A stretch of 64,000 nt of DNA from Oceanobacillus sojae (GTDB lineage: Bacteria; Bacillota; Bacilli; Bacillales; Amphibacillaceae), in the NCBI RefSeq assembly GCF_900162665.1, contig NZ_LT727813.1, positions 192,961 to 256,960 on the forward strand, in the 5' to 3' direction. Below, piece after piece: positions 34,858 to 43,895 of the stretch (positions are counted from its first letter, which is position 1; each line of letters begins with the position of its first letter). The translations under genes and the position numbers were made by a program. Below the pieces are notes generated by a model that did no database searches, had not been told where the DNA came from, and saw only the letters and a list, made by a program, of their open reading frames with translations.

Positions 34858-35640
34858 TTAATTACTGCTATTTAACTGTAATTGATACTTATCGATTACT
34901 TCTGCAACTTCATTTCTTGCTTCTATTAAAAGAGATAAATAATTCATTATTTTTTCATCCTGCATACGATAGACTGGCCCAGATACAGTAATAGAACCGA
35001 TAATTCCTTTATTGCTGAACAGTGGAACGGCAATCGCAATAATATCTTCCGTATATTCACTCTGGCTTCTCGCCCACCCTTGTTCACGAATCTTATCCAG
35101 CTCTGCTCTTAATTCATCCGGCTCGGTCATCGTATCGTTCGTATATTTTATTAATCTTTCAGGTGTTAAAATTCTGTCAATGATTTCTTGATCCAGATAC
35201 GCCAAAATAGATCGATAGGAAGCACCAACATACAAAGGGGCCCGGCTGCCTACAGAAACGGAAAATTTTACTTTATTTTCCGGCTCAAGCACATCAAGAG
35301 TAACAGCCTCTTCTTTGTCTAATAAGGTAAGAAATACAGATTCCCCTGTTTGACGGCTCAGCTCTTTTAAGATTGGCCGTATCAGCTGTTTGACATTAAG
35401 CCCTTCGTACATTACCGTTCCCAGCTCCCAAACAGCAAATCCCAATGAATATTTCTTCGTCACTGGATCTTTAAAAAGAAAATTATTGTTTTCCAAGGTT
35501 TCTAAAATACGATAGATTTTTGTATGATTTATCTGCATCTCATTAGCAAGCTCTCTGCCGCCCCACTTGGGCTTTTCTCTTGTAAACATTTTAAGCACTT
35601 CTAGTGCACTGTTTAACGTTTTTAACATAAGCATCCCCAA
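34858..35640 (-). CDS. IclR-family regulator of the opp/DUF1177 locus
   Basis: This 260-residue protein has an N-terminal winged helix (LNSALEVLKMFTREKPKWGGRELANEMQINHTKIYRILETLENNNF) and a C-terminal IclR effector domain (SVGSRAPLYVGASYRSILAYLDQEIIDRIL, and YTEDIIAIAVPLFSNKGIIGSITVSGPVYRM). TTG at 35640 or in-frame ATGs 6 or 12 nt later could all start it; GGGG precedes the ATGs. It stands inside the minus-strand cluster, 12 nt before the aminopeptidase gene. It is the obvious candidate to bind the two palindromes at the divergent oppB/oppA promoters. Confidence 0.88.
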   Translation of the reverse strand: MGMLMLKTLNSALEVLKMFTREKPKWGGRELANEMQINHTKIYRILETLENNNFLFKDPVTKKYSLGFAVWELGTVMYEGLNVKQLIRPILKELSRQTGESVFLTLLDKEEAVTLDVLEPENKVKFSVSVGSRAPLYVGASYRSILAYLDQEIIDRILTPERLIKYTNDTMTEPDELRAELDKIREQGWARSQSEYTEDIIAIAVPLFSNKGIIGSITVSGPVYRMQDEKIMNYLSLLIEARNEVAEVIDKYQLQLNSSN

Positions 35641-35729
35641 CTTATCATCTAGAGTCTAAAAGCATTTAGCCCTATCTTAACATATAATTTTTAATAAACA
35701 GAGTAATTACATATTTTCACACTTTTTTA

Positions 35730-36998
35730 TTACTCCGCATAAAGAAAATCTATCACAGCTGCTGCATATACCTTTGCACAAGTTATAATTTGTTCAACCT
35801 GTACTCTCTCATTGTAGCCATGAATTGTTGGCAGAAATGCCGGGCCATACTGGAGAACAGGAATATTGTAATCTCTGAAATGTCTTGCATCACTGCTGGC
35901 CCACTGCATCACTCCATATGCCTCATGCCCGGTTACAGAGGAAATATTATCTACAATCGCTTTACACACTGGATCATTGGAGTCTGTAAAATTGGCGTTG
36001 CTTCTGAATCCAAAGGGGCGAATTTTATAATCAATCCCCAGTTCTCCCAGTTTTTCATGTAAAAAGTCAGTTACTTCTTTCTCTGTAATACCAAATGGCA
36101 GCCTGCAGTCTACTTTTACTTTACAATTTTCTGGAATCACGTTTGATTTTGTTCCGCCTTCAATTGTTCCTATATTTACTGTAATATGCTCAAGAACCGG
36201 CATAAATGCTTCTCTATCCTTTTCAACTTCCCTCATATATTTTTGTGATACATGAATTAATTGCTCCACTTCATCTGGTATTGTGATTTGAATATCCCAT
36301 AATTTCTGAATTTCTCTTATAGCACGTACTGCATCTGTGATCGCATTTTTTCCGGCTAAAGGGGATAAACTTCCGTGTCCCGGTTCACCAAATACTTCCA
36401 GTTCAAACCAATAAGAGCCTTTTTGTCCAACAGTTGGATTGTATGGTGATGATGGTTCAGCAATCAAACAGCCGTCTCCATGTATGATTTCGTTTTTAAG
36501 TAACCATGGTACACCATAATCTCCTCCAGTTTCTTCATCTGGGACAATAGCAAGGGAAAGCTTTCCCGGTAATTTAATTTGAAGACGCTTTAATATGGTA
36601 AAGGCAAATATGATCCCGGAAAGACCTGCCTTCATGTCACTGGCTCCTCTTCCTAACATCCAGCCATCTTTTACTTCTCCGGAAAACGGATCGAAGTCCC
36701 ATTTTTCCAGATTTCCTGCTGGGACAACATCTGTATGGCCACAGTAGATTAAGTGCTTCCCTTCTTCCGAACCAATGCTGGAAACGAGATTATACATTTT
36801 ATCAGCCGATTCATAAAAATCTACCTCTGTTCCGAATTTTTCCAGGTAATTTTCAATGAACCTGCTTATTTCCGTGGAATCTCCGGGAGGATTTTCACTG
36901 GGAATCTTAATTAAAGAGCTGCATAAATCAATTAACTCTTCTTTACATGCTTCTACTTCATGAATAACCTTATCTTTTAATTCTTGTTTATTTACCAT
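35730..36998 (-). CDS. M20-family deacylase (ArgE/DapE type)
   Basis: This 422-residue zinc peptidase/deacylase has metal-site motifs LIYCGHTDVVPAG (about 83-95), GRGASDMKAGL, PDEETGGDYG and the closing GPAFLPTIHGYNERV with the last histidine ligand. A dimerisation domain (about 195-310) contains GEPGHGSLSPLAGKNAI. The family hydrolyses N-acyl bonds of amino acids or dipeptides (ArgE, DapE, CPG2). It starts 1 nt after the DUF1177 gene stop and precedes the IclR gene. It may deacylate the product imported by the Opp-type transporter. Confidence 0.88.
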   Translation of the reverse strand: MVNKQELKDKVIHEVEACKEELIDLCSSLIKIPSENPPGDSTEISRFIENYLEKFGTEVDFYESADKMYNLVSSIGSEEGKHLIYCGHTDVVPAGNLEKWDFDPFSGEVKDGWMLGRGASDMKAGLSGIIFAFTILKRLQIKLPGKLSLAIVPDEETGGDYGVPWLLKNEIIHGDGCLIAEPSSPYNPTVGQKGSYWFELEVFGEPGHGSLSPLAGKNAITDAVRAIREIQKLWDIQITIPDEVEQLIHVSQKYMREVEKDREAFMPVLEHITVNIGTIEGGTKSNVIPENCKVKVDCRLPFGITEKEVTDFLHEKLGELGIDYKIRPFGFRSNANFTDSNDPVCKAIVDNISSVTGHEAYGVMQWASSDARHFRDYNIPVLQYGPAFLPTIHGYNERVQVEQIITCAKVYAAAVIDFLYAE

Positions 36999-36999
36999 A

Positions 37000-37950
37000 C
37001 TATTTGATTACCTCCTTTTTACCAGGTGTTTGCAGCTGTGTCATTTTTCCATATAAGCTTTCTAAATGAGCAAACTCCTTCTTATCATAAAAAGAGCATT
37101 TATTTTCACCAAAAAGCTTTGCCACTTCTATAACAAATCTGACTGCCTGTTCTACATCGATTAAGTGGGTAGCTCCAGTACCACATCCAGCAACTGCTGT
37201 TTCCGTTGTGATCGCAATTCCAACAACCGGACTCGATGTAGCAACTGCTGGCTGAAGAATACTATTCACATGATAGACGCCATTACCATATGGAGTGATG
37301 TCCTGCGTAGTAATCGGCATGGTTACTGGAAGAATTCCGGCAGACTGGGTATAAATATGTAACAAATCATCGCTTACCTTTAGAATATAGCCTTCCTTTA
37401 TAGTAGGTGTCAGGGCAAATCCGCGATGATTTGTAATCATATTACCTTTGGTAGTATCTATTGATAGAATTCCATCCATTTCTTTTGCAACTTCATGCTT
37501 GTTCATCGTTAAAATATCCACCGGCGAATTCATAAATGGAACGGGATCGTGCGGCAAGGTTGGAGCTGTTGGACAAATATGTGTAGTTAAAATAATATCT
37601 CCATTTAAAATATCACCCTTATTTTGCATATCCAGCAATTTAGCAGCCGCCGAAATACAGGATAGTGCACCATCGCCATCGGAAACAAATCCTTTTAGCT
37701 CAGGACGTGCCCCAATTCCTCCGAGCCTACCAATAATCCCTAAAGTTGGTGCATTACCTCCTTTTAATTTACCGTTTTCTCCAGGGATGGTTATTTTAAC
37801 AAAATCAGTAGAGCCTTCATCCCCTTCTACTGTTTTTACTTCTACCTGGCTATCACCGTTTACTTTCCATAAAAATTCTTTCACATCTTCTCCTGTAACA
37901 TTTAAACTATCCATTAATTCATACACTTCCATAACATATTTTAATGACAT
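37000..37950 (-). CDS. DUF1177-family protein
   Basis: This 316-residue protein matches the DUF1177 family along its length. It shows GIIGRLGGIGARPELKGFVSDGDGALSCISAAAKL, DIILTTHICPTAPTLPHDPVPFMNSPVDI (with conserved His, Cys, Asp), ILSIDTTKGN, LHIYTQSAGILPVTMPITTQDITPYGNGVYH and ITTETAVAGCGTGATHLIDVEQAVRFVIE. Members occur beside Opp transporters, AroM and M20 genes; no reaction is known to me. The conserved THxCP and AGCGTGATH motifs look like a catalytic or metal site. GAGGAGG precedes the ATG, and the gene overlaps the oppF-type gene by 10 nt. Confidence 0.82.
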   Translation of the reverse strand: MSLKYVMEVYELMDSLNVTGEDVKEFLWKVNGDSQVEVKTVEGDEGSTDFVKITIPGENGKLKGGNAPTLGIIGRLGGIGARPELKGFVSDGDGALSCISAAAKLLDMQNKGDILNGDIILTTHICPTAPTLPHDPVPFMNSPVDILTMNKHEVAKEMDGILSIDTTKGNMITNHRGFALTPTIKEGYILKVSDDLLHIYTQSAGILPVTMPITTQDITPYGNGVYHVNSILQPAVATSSPVVGIAITTETAVAGCGTGATHLIDVEQAVRFVIEVAKLFGENKCSFYDKKEFAHLESLYGKMTQLQTPGKKEVIK

Positions 37951-38975
37951 TTTAGTTCCTCCTCTTTTTTCTTTGTTGGTATAGCTTCCAATGGATTATT
38001 TTCCAATTCTAATAAATGGCAGGATGATTGATGACCATTGCCGACATCAATTAATTTTGGAGATTTTATTTTACAAATTTCCATTGCAAATGGACATCTT
38101 TCATGAAAATGACAACCAGATGGCGGATTAATAGGACTTGGAACAGAACCGCTCAAAATAATTCTTTCTTTCACTTCATTCGGGCTCTCTTTCGGAATAG
38201 AGGATAAAAGTGCCCTTGTATAAGGGTGCTTGGAATCTTCATAAATTTCTTTATAAGTCCCCATCTCAACAATTTTTCCTAAATACATGACTGCAATCCG
38301 GTCACACATATAGCGAACTACATTAAGATCGTGTGAAATAAAAATATAAGTCAGGTTAAAATCTTTTTGTAATTTCTTTAAAAGATTAATAACTTGTGCT
38401 TGAACGGATACATCTAACGCTGAAACCGGCTCATCGCAAATAATGACATCCGGGTTCAGTGCAAGTGCCCGGGCAATATTTATCCTTTGTCTTTGACCTC
38501 CTGAAAACTCATGCGGGTATCTCCCTGAATGAGAACCTCTCAGTCCGACAACTTCTAATAATTCTTTCACACGTTCTTTTCGGGAAGTTTTATTTCCAAT
38601 TTTATGAATAACCAACGGCTCTGCAATTAACTCTCCGACTGTTTTTCTTGGGTCTAATGACGCGAATGGATCTTGAAACACCATCTGAATCGTTTTTCTG
38701 AAAACTCTTAATCGCTCTTTATTCATATCCACTAAGTTTTCTCCATTCAGCTCTACAGTACCTTTTGTCGGTGCGATCAGTTGGTTAACTAATCGGGCCA
38801 TTGTTGATTTCCCACATCCCGATTCACCAACAACACCGAGTGTCTCTCCCTGAAATACATCAAAGCTGACTCCATCTACAGCTTTTACACTTTGATCGGA
38901 CTTTTTAAAAGGGATCGGACTATCAAGATGAAAGTGTTTGGTTAAATTTCTAACTTTTAATATTGCTTCTGTCAT
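37941..38975 (-). CDS. Peptide-type ABC transporter ATPase, OppF/DppF
   Basis: This 344-residue ATPase has Walker A GVVGESGCGKST, signature FSGGQRQRINIARALAL and Walker B VIICDEPVSALDVS. It has the cysteine-rich C-terminal oligopeptide-transporter domain (NPPSGCHFHERCPFAMEICK..SCH), which in the family can hold an iron-sulfur cluster. AGGAGG lies before the ATG. It forms a heterodimer with the OppD-like product, whose gene overlaps by 26 nt, and drives the OppBC channel from the cytoplasmic side. Confidence 0.93.
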   Translation of the reverse strand: MTEAILKVRNLTKHFHLDSPIPFKKSDQSVKAVDGVSFDVFQGETLGVVGESGCGKSTMARLVNQLIAPTKGTVELNGENLVDMNKERLRVFRKTIQMVFQDPFASLDPRKTVGELIAEPLVIHKIGNKTSRKERVKELLEVVGLRGSHSGRYPHEFSGGQRQRINIARALALNPDVIICDEPVSALDVSVQAQVINLLKKLQKDFNLTYIFISHDLNVVRYMCDRIAVMYLGKIVEMGTYKEIYEDSKHPYTRALLSSIPKESPNEVKERIILSGSVPSPINPPSGCHFHERCPFAMEICKIKSPKLIDVGNGHQSSCHLLELENNPLEAIPTKKKEEELKCH

Positions 38976-39981
38976 CGACCTTCTCCTCCTTTCTATCTAA
39001 TCGATGTTCCTTCGTCTGAAAATGACAGGCTGTAAAATGTCCTTCCGCTGCTTCTATCATTTCAGGTGTCTTTTTCAAACATATTTCCTCTGCAAATGGA
39101 CACCTTGCCGCAAAAGGACATCCAGAAATGTCTAAGCTTAAATCTGGAGGACTCCCGGGGATAGTGCTTAATTCTTCCTCGCTGGATACACTTTCTGTAA
39201 TCTGTGAATCTAATAACCCCCATGTATAAGGGTGCAATGGATTATCATAGATTTCTTGAACAGTTCCTGACTCAACTACATTCCCTGCGTACATAACAAG
39301 CACTTTGTCGCAGGTTTCCCAAATCACCCCAAGGTCATGTGTAATCATGATGATAGAAGTATCAATAGAATGCTGTAAATCCTTCATTAAATTTAAAATT
39401 TGCGCTTGCACCGTTACATCCAATGCCGTTGTAGGCTCATCGGCAATTAATAGTTTAGGATTACAAGCTAAAGCAATTGCAATCATTACTCGTTGCCGCA
39501 TTCCTCCCGAAAATTCATGCGGGTACATGCTGAATCTTTTTCTTGCTTCAGGTATGCCAACTAATTCAAGCATATGGACAGCTTTTTCTTTTGCTTCTTT
39601 TCTATTCAGATGCTGGTGCGTTTTTATCGATTCTACAATTTGATTTCCAACTGTATAAACTGGGTTTAAGCTTGTAGAAGGATCCTGAAAAATCATTGAA
39701 ATCTCATTTCCGCGTATCTTTCTCATTGCCTTATCAGACAGCTTCAGCAGATCCTTATCTTCAAAAATTATTTTACCGCCTGTTATTTTTCCTGGAGGAT
39801 CCGGAATGAGCCGCAGCAATGAAGTTGCTGTTACGCTTTTTCCAGATCCGGATTCACCGACTATTCCAATATTTTCTTTTCTGTTTAATGAAAAACTGAC
39901 TCCGTTCACAGCCTTTGTTAAAGTTGAGCCTGAACGAAACTGAACCTCTAAGTTTTCCACGGTTAGCAGCATATCTGACAT
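38950..39981 (-). CDS. Peptide-type ABC transporter ATPase, OppD/DppD
   Basis: This 343-residue ATPase has Walker A GIVGESGSGKSV, signature FSGGMRQRVMIAIAL, Walker B LLIADEPTTALDVT and the OppD switch histidine (MITHDLG). The C-terminal domain has ISGCPFAARCPFAEEICLKK..CHF cysteines. It overlaps the OppF gene and follows OppC by 18 nt. Substrate choice lies with the binding protein, so dipeptides, oligopeptides or unusual amides are all possible. Confidence 0.93.
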   Translation of the reverse strand: MSDMLLTVENLEVQFRSGSTLTKAVNGVSFSLNRKENIGIVGESGSGKSVTATSLLRLIPDPPGKITGGKIIFEDKDLLKLSDKAMRKIRGNEISMIFQDPSTSLNPVYTVGNQIVESIKTHQHLNRKEAKEKAVHMLELVGIPEARKRFSMYPHEFSGGMRQRVMIAIALACNPKLLIADEPTTALDVTVQAQILNLMKDLQHSIDTSIIMITHDLGVIWETCDKVLVMYAGNVVESGTVQEIYDNPLHPYTWGLLDSQITESVSSEEELSTIPGSPPDLSLDISGCPFAARCPFAEEICLKKTPEMIEAAEGHFTACHFQTKEHRLDRKEEKVDDRSNIKS

Positions 39982-39999
39982 TCAAGTATCCTCCCTTAG

Positions 40000-40893
40000 T
40001 TATACTTTCATTTTAGGATCCAGAGCATCACGTAAACCATCGCCAAATAAATTAATGCTAAGAACGGTTATTAAAATTGACAGGCCTGAAAAGGTGGCCA
40101 TGTTTGGATTTAATACAAGAAAATCTTTTCCATCCTTCAATATGCTTCCCCACGAAGCTGTCGGCGGCTGCACTCCTAACCCCAGAAAGCTTAAAGCTGC
40201 TTCAGAAATAATGGCACCGGCAACGCTCATGGTGGCATAAACAATAATTGGGGCGAGGCTATTTGGTAATACATGCTGAAAAATAATTCTTCTATGTTTA
40301 GCTCCTAATGACCGGGTAACTTCTATAAATTCTGATTCTTTCACCCCTAGCACTTGACCACGTACAACCCTTGCAAACCCTGGTACATTCGCAATTCCTA
40401 TCGCTATAATGACATTGATGAGGCCTTGTCCCAAAACTGTCATTAATGTAATTGCCAGCAGGATAAATGGAAAAGCAAATAATCCATCCATAAATCGCAT
40501 AATAACAGAGTCTAATTTCCCGCCAAAGTATCCGGCCACTACTCCTAATAAAGACCCAATTACTGCCCCAAATAAAACGGCAGCAATTCCAACAATCAAA
40601 GAAATTCTGGAACCATAAACAATTCTGCTGAATATATCTCTCCCAAAGTTATCCGTTCCTAATAAATATCCCTGCTCACCCACACCAAGAAGTGCTTTCG
40701 TTACATCCATTGTATTTGGATTATGTGTGGCTATTAACGGTGCAAAAATAGCAGTAATGATTAATAGAAAAATAACGATTAACCCAAACGCAGCAAGTCT
40801 ATTTTTAATTAGTTTTCTAAATAAAGATTGTTCTTTTTTCCTTTTGTCTTCCATTGTTTTAACAATCTCTTCTTCAGCTTGTATTGAGGTCAT
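40000..40893 (-). CDS. Peptide-type ABC transporter permease, OppC/DppC
   Basis: This 297-residue permease has a charged N-terminal tail and the OppC opening (RKLIKNRLAAFGLIVIFLLIITAIFAPLIA). GTDNFGRDIFSRIVYGSRISLIVGI and the EAA loop EFIEVTRSLGAKHRRIIFQHVLPNSLAPIIVYA follow, then SFLGLGVQPPTASWG. Its start overlaps the OppB stop by one base (TAATG), giving translational coupling. Confidence 0.93.
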   Translation of the reverse strand: MTSIQAEEEIVKTMEDKRKKEQSLFRKLIKNRLAAFGLIVIFLLIITAIFAPLIATHNPNTMDVTKALLGVGEQGYLLGTDNFGRDIFSRIVYGSRISLIVGIAAVLFGAVIGSLLGVVAGYFGGKLDSVIMRFMDGLFAFPFILLAITLMTVLGQGLINVIIAIGIANVPGFARVVRGQVLGVKESEFIEVTRSLGAKHRRIIFQHVLPNSLAPIIVYATMSVAGAIISEAALSFLGLGVQPPTASWGSILKDGKDFLVLNPNMATFSGLSILITVLSINLFGDGLRDALDPKMKV

Positions 40894-41858
40894 TATTTTG
40901 TACCTCCTTTATTTGTAGAGTAGCTAATTTTCGGATTGACAACTTTATATAAAATATCTACAACTAAATTGACAATTACAAAAATTAAAGCAATAAATAG
41001 TACGGTGCTCTGCACTACTACAAAATCTCTTTTTTCGATGGCATCAATGATTAGAAGCCCCATCCCCGGCCAACTGAATATCGTTTCCGTCAATACAGCT
41101 CCTCCAAGTAACGAGGAAATTTGCAGACCTAATACTGTCAACAGAGGGTTAAATGCATTCTTAAAGGCATGCTTAAAAATAACAATAAATTCACTGATTC
41201 CTTTCGAACGTGCAGTTTTAATATAATCCTGTGTAATTACCTCCAGCATGCTTGATCGTGTTATCCGTGCAAATGTTGCCGTCGGTATGGTGGCAAGCGT
41301 AATACTTGGCAGGATTAAATGCTTTAGATAGCTGATAAATCCGTCTGCCATGGACCCCATCCCGGTTGCAGGAAACCAGCCTAAATTGACACTAAAATAT
41401 AGAACAAGCATGACCCCCAGCCAAAAAATTGGCATGGATACTCCGATTAAAGAGATAGTAGTAATGGAATAATCGATAAGAGAATTTTGCTTTGAAGCAG
41501 AAATTATCCCAGCCGGAACGCCTATCATAAAAGCAATGATTAATGCACTTACCGCTAAAATAACTGTATTGGGGAACCGATTGATAATTAAGTCTGTAAT
41601 TGGCTGGTTATAAGATAGTGAAACCCCAAAATCTCCTTTCAATAAATTCCCAATGTACTGCATAAATTGAATATGAATTGGTTCATTTAATCCTAAAGCT
41701 TCAGTTAGCGCCTCAACATCTTCTCTGCTCGCCTGCGGTCCAAGCATAACGGAAGCGGGGTCTCCAGGAATCATTCTCGTAATTAAAAATACGATAATGG
41801 CTACAACAAATAATGTTGGAATCATATTTATCAGTCTGCTGAAAATGTACTTTCCCAA
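40893..41858 (-). CDS. Peptide-type ABC transporter permease, OppB/DppB
   Basis: This 321-residue permease has six helices and the DppB marks FLITRMIPGDPASVMLGPQASREDVEALTEALGLNEPIHIQFMQYIGNLLKGDFGVSL. Its EAA-like loop is ITQDYIKTARSKGISEFIVIFKHAFKNAFNPLLTVLGLQI, with GMGLLIIDAIEKRD near the end. It is the first gene of the minus-strand operon (B-C-D-F-DUF1177-M20, then IclR and the aminopeptidase). It is divergent from the binding-protein gene, with palindromic operator candidates between the two. Confidence 0.93.
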   Translation of the reverse strand: MGKYIFSRLINMIPTLFVVAIIVFLITRMIPGDPASVMLGPQASREDVEALTEALGLNEPIHIQFMQYIGNLLKGDFGVSLSYNQPITDLIINRFPNTVILAVSALIIAFMIGVPAGIISASKQNSLIDYSITTISLIGVSMPIFWLGVMLVLYFSVNLGWFPATGMGSMADGFISYLKHLILPSITLATIPTATFARITRSSMLEVITQDYIKTARSKGISEFIVIFKHAFKNAFNPLLTVLGLQISSLLGGAVLTETIFSWPGMGLLIIDAIEKRDFVVVQSTVLFIALIFVIVNLVVDILYKVVNPKISYSTNKGGTK

Positions 41859-41877
41859 TTTTTATCCCTCCAATTTT

Positions 41878-41893
41878 ATTCATTATGTGAATC
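41878..41893. promoter_or_regulatory. Candidate IclR operator, oppB side
   Basis: ATTCATTATGTGAATC reads on the other strand as GATTCACATAATGAAT, nearly the same as the site at 42055. It lies 20 nt upstream of the oppB-type start, inside the expected leader. The repetition of the same palindrome at both divergent starts suggests one regulator. Confidence 0.6.
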
Positions 41894-42054
41894 AATGGTT
41901 TGGTATATGAATTAAAAAACAGTTTAGCACTTGAAAATATATTTGTAAATATAAATTTGTCAAATTAATTTATTTAATTAGAATTTACAAAAAACTATTT
42001 ACATTATATTACTAGTTATGCTAGATTTATTATTAATTCTTTATTCGAATTACT

Positions 42055-42071
42055 GATTCACATTATGAATC
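42055..42071. promoter_or_regulatory. Candidate IclR operator, oppA side
   Basis: GATTCACATTATGAATC has perfect 5-bp arms (GATTC/GAATC) around ACATTAT and ends 25 nt before the binding-protein gene start. It matches the oppB-side site at 15 of 16 positions when that site is read on the other strand. Confidence 0.6.
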
Positions 42072-42096
42072 AAATAAACCAAAAAGGAGAGAAAAA

Positions 42097-43710
42097 ATGA
42101 AATTGCTCAATTTAAAGTCGTTGCTTTTAGTCTTTGGGTTTATATGTATCCTTTTTACTTTAGGAGCTTGTTCCTCTAATGGGGATGCAGACTCTTCAAA
42201 AAATGGCAATGCCGAAGATGAGTCAGGGGAACCGGTAGACGGAGGAACCTTAAACATCGGACTTTCTTCCAATCCTAATACATTAGACCCTGTACGCTAT
42301 ACAGGTGTTTATGAATCTCAAATTATGAGATCAATTGGAGATACACTTATCGTTTATAATAAAGATTTTAGTGATTTTGAACCGTCCATCGCTACAGAAT
42401 GGGAAACCTCAGAAGATTTGAAATCATACACCTTCAAGTTAAGAGACGATGTCTATTTTCAACCTGGGGAATATCAAGATGGCAGACAGATGACAGCTGA
42501 GGATGTGAAATACAGCCTTGAACGATCAGCTAATGAATCTGTTATGAACAGGTTGACTGGAGTAGATAGTGTAGAAGTAAATGATGAATTTGAAATAACC
42601 ATTCACCTGACAGAACCAAATGCCGCATTACTCGCTATGTTGACAGATAAAGGAAATATTATTGTTCCGAAAGAAGAAGTGGAAGGCTGGGGAGAGCAAT
42701 TTGGTTCTCATTTAGTGGGCACCGGGCCATTTCAATTGAAAGATTGGCAAACAGATCAGAAAGTTGATCTGGAAAGACACGATAATTATTGGGGAGAAAA
42801 ACCGCACCTTGATAGTGTTGTTTATACCATCATTTCAGACCCTAATATGATGACAAACGCGCTCCGATCAGGTGATATTGATATTGCTACAGATATTAAA
42901 GGACAAAGCAGAGAAGTTATTGAGCAGGATCCAGAACTCGAACTACTTTCTGAGCCAGGCTTGTCAATTACTTATCTTGATCTGAATAACCAGAAAGGGC
43001 CGACTGCTGATCCAAAAGTCCGGGAAGCAATCTACAAGGCTACAAATGTAGAAGAGCTTGTTTCCGGAGCAAATCAATATGGAGGTGCTTCAGTTTCCTA
43101 CGCACCTATCCCTCAAGAATCATGGGGATATACAGAAGAACTGGAGCAATACAAACCGGAATATAATCCTGAAGAAGCGAAAGAAATTTTAGCTGAAACC
43201 GAATATGCAGATGGATTTAGTACAGAAATCTATGTTGGTGAAGCCCGTGTTCCAACTGCTACTATTTTCCAGAATCAAATGAAAGAAAATTTAAATATAG
43301 ATGTAGAAATTAAAGTAGTTGAATGGGGAACACTTAGTGACACAGTTTCCAAGAATAATGCTCCTATGTCTATTGGCGGCTGGTCCTGGTATCCAGACCC
43401 GTACTTCTTCCTGAATCAGCTGTTCCATTCTGATCAAATCGGCTCGTTAGGTAATGGAAGAGGATATTCTAATGAAGAAGTAGACAAGTTATTGAATCAG
43501 GCACTTACAGAAAGTGTCGATCAGGGTGAAAGAGCAGAGCTCTATCAAGAAGCAATAAAAATTATCATGGGAGACTATTCCCGAATTGAAATTGACAATC
43601 AAGATTCAACTGCAGCTATCAGCCCTAAAGTGAAAGGCTTTGAAATATCTGCTGACATGTCCATTAATGTAGTAAGTCCAAATGGCGCAAATGTTTGGCT
43701 GGAGGAATAA
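42097..43710 (+). CDS. Peptide-type ABC transporter substrate-binding lipoprotein, OppA/DppA family
   Basis: This 537-residue lipoprotein has signal peptide MKLLNLKSLLLVFGFICILFT, lipobox LGAC, then an acidic Ser/Asp/Gly linker (24-48). The family-5 solute-binding domain includes DGGTLNIGLSSNPNTLDPVRYTGVYESQIMRSIGDTLI, YTFKLRDDVYFQPGEYQDGRQMTAEDVKYSLER and GTGPFQLKDWQTDQKVDLERHDNYWGEKPHLDSVVYTI. AAGGAGAG precedes the ATG. It heads the plus-strand arm of the divergent locus and brings substrate to the OppBCDF-type complex. A possible stem-loop with one mismatch (43731-43765) follows the stop. Confidence 0.92.
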   Translation: MKLLNLKSLLLVFGFICILFTLGACSSNGDADSSKNGNAEDESGEPVDGGTLNIGLSSNPNTLDPVRYTGVYESQIMRSIGDTLIVYNKDFSDFEPSIATEWETSEDLKSYTFKLRDDVYFQPGEYQDGRQMTAEDVKYSLERSANESVMNRLTGVDSVEVNDEFEITIHLTEPNAALLAMLTDKGNIIVPKEEVEGWGEQFGSHLVGTGPFQLKDWQTDQKVDLERHDNYWGEKPHLDSVVYTIISDPNMMTNALRSGDIDIATDIKGQSREVIEQDPELELLSEPGLSITYLDLNNQKGPTADPKVREAIYKATNVEELVSGANQYGGASVSYAPIPQESWGYTEELEQYKPEYNPEEAKEILAETEYADGFSTEIYVGEARVPTATIFQNQMKENLNIDVEIKVVEWGTLSDTVSKNNAPMSIGGWSWYPDPYFFLNQLFHSDQIGSLGNGRGYSNEEVDKLLNQALTESVDQGERAELYQEAIKIIMGDYSRIEIDNQDSTAAISPKVKGFEISADMSINVVSPNGANVWLEE

Positions 43711-43730
43711 TATTCAAGAATAAAATTACA

Positions 43731-43765
43731 AAAGAAAAGTAGAGTTTATTTCTCTGCTTTTCTTT
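43731..43765 (+). terminator. Stem-loop after the binding-protein gene
   Basis: AAAGAAAAGTAGAG (43731-43744) and CTCTGCTTTTCTTT (43752-43765) pair over 14 positions with one G-U. The 3' arm is T-rich but lacks a separate U-tract. It may attenuate reading into the amidohydrolase genes. Confidence 0.45.
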
Positions 43766-43776
43766 CGTATAGTGTG

Positions 43777-43859
43777 TGTTCAAAAAGGCTGATAAATAGG
43801 ACCAAGAAGCTCATCAACGAAGAAATTCGCCGTGTCATCTTTATTGGACTTTTTGAACA
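43777..43859. repeat. Palindromic MITE-like repeat, short copy (83 bp)
   Basis: It begins TGTTCAAAAAGGCTGATAAA and ends TTATTGGACTTTTTGAACA, so the ends are inverted repeats. It shares TAGGACCAAGAAG, AGAAATTCGCCG and CTTTATTGGACTTTTTGAAC with the 147-bp copy at 53388, but lacks that copy's central palindrome. No open reading frame is inside. It resembles non-autonomous palindromic elements of Bacillaceae genomes. Confidence 0.7.
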
Positions 43860-43895
43860 TCCTCTTATATAAAACTTTGAAAGCAGGTGTAAAAA

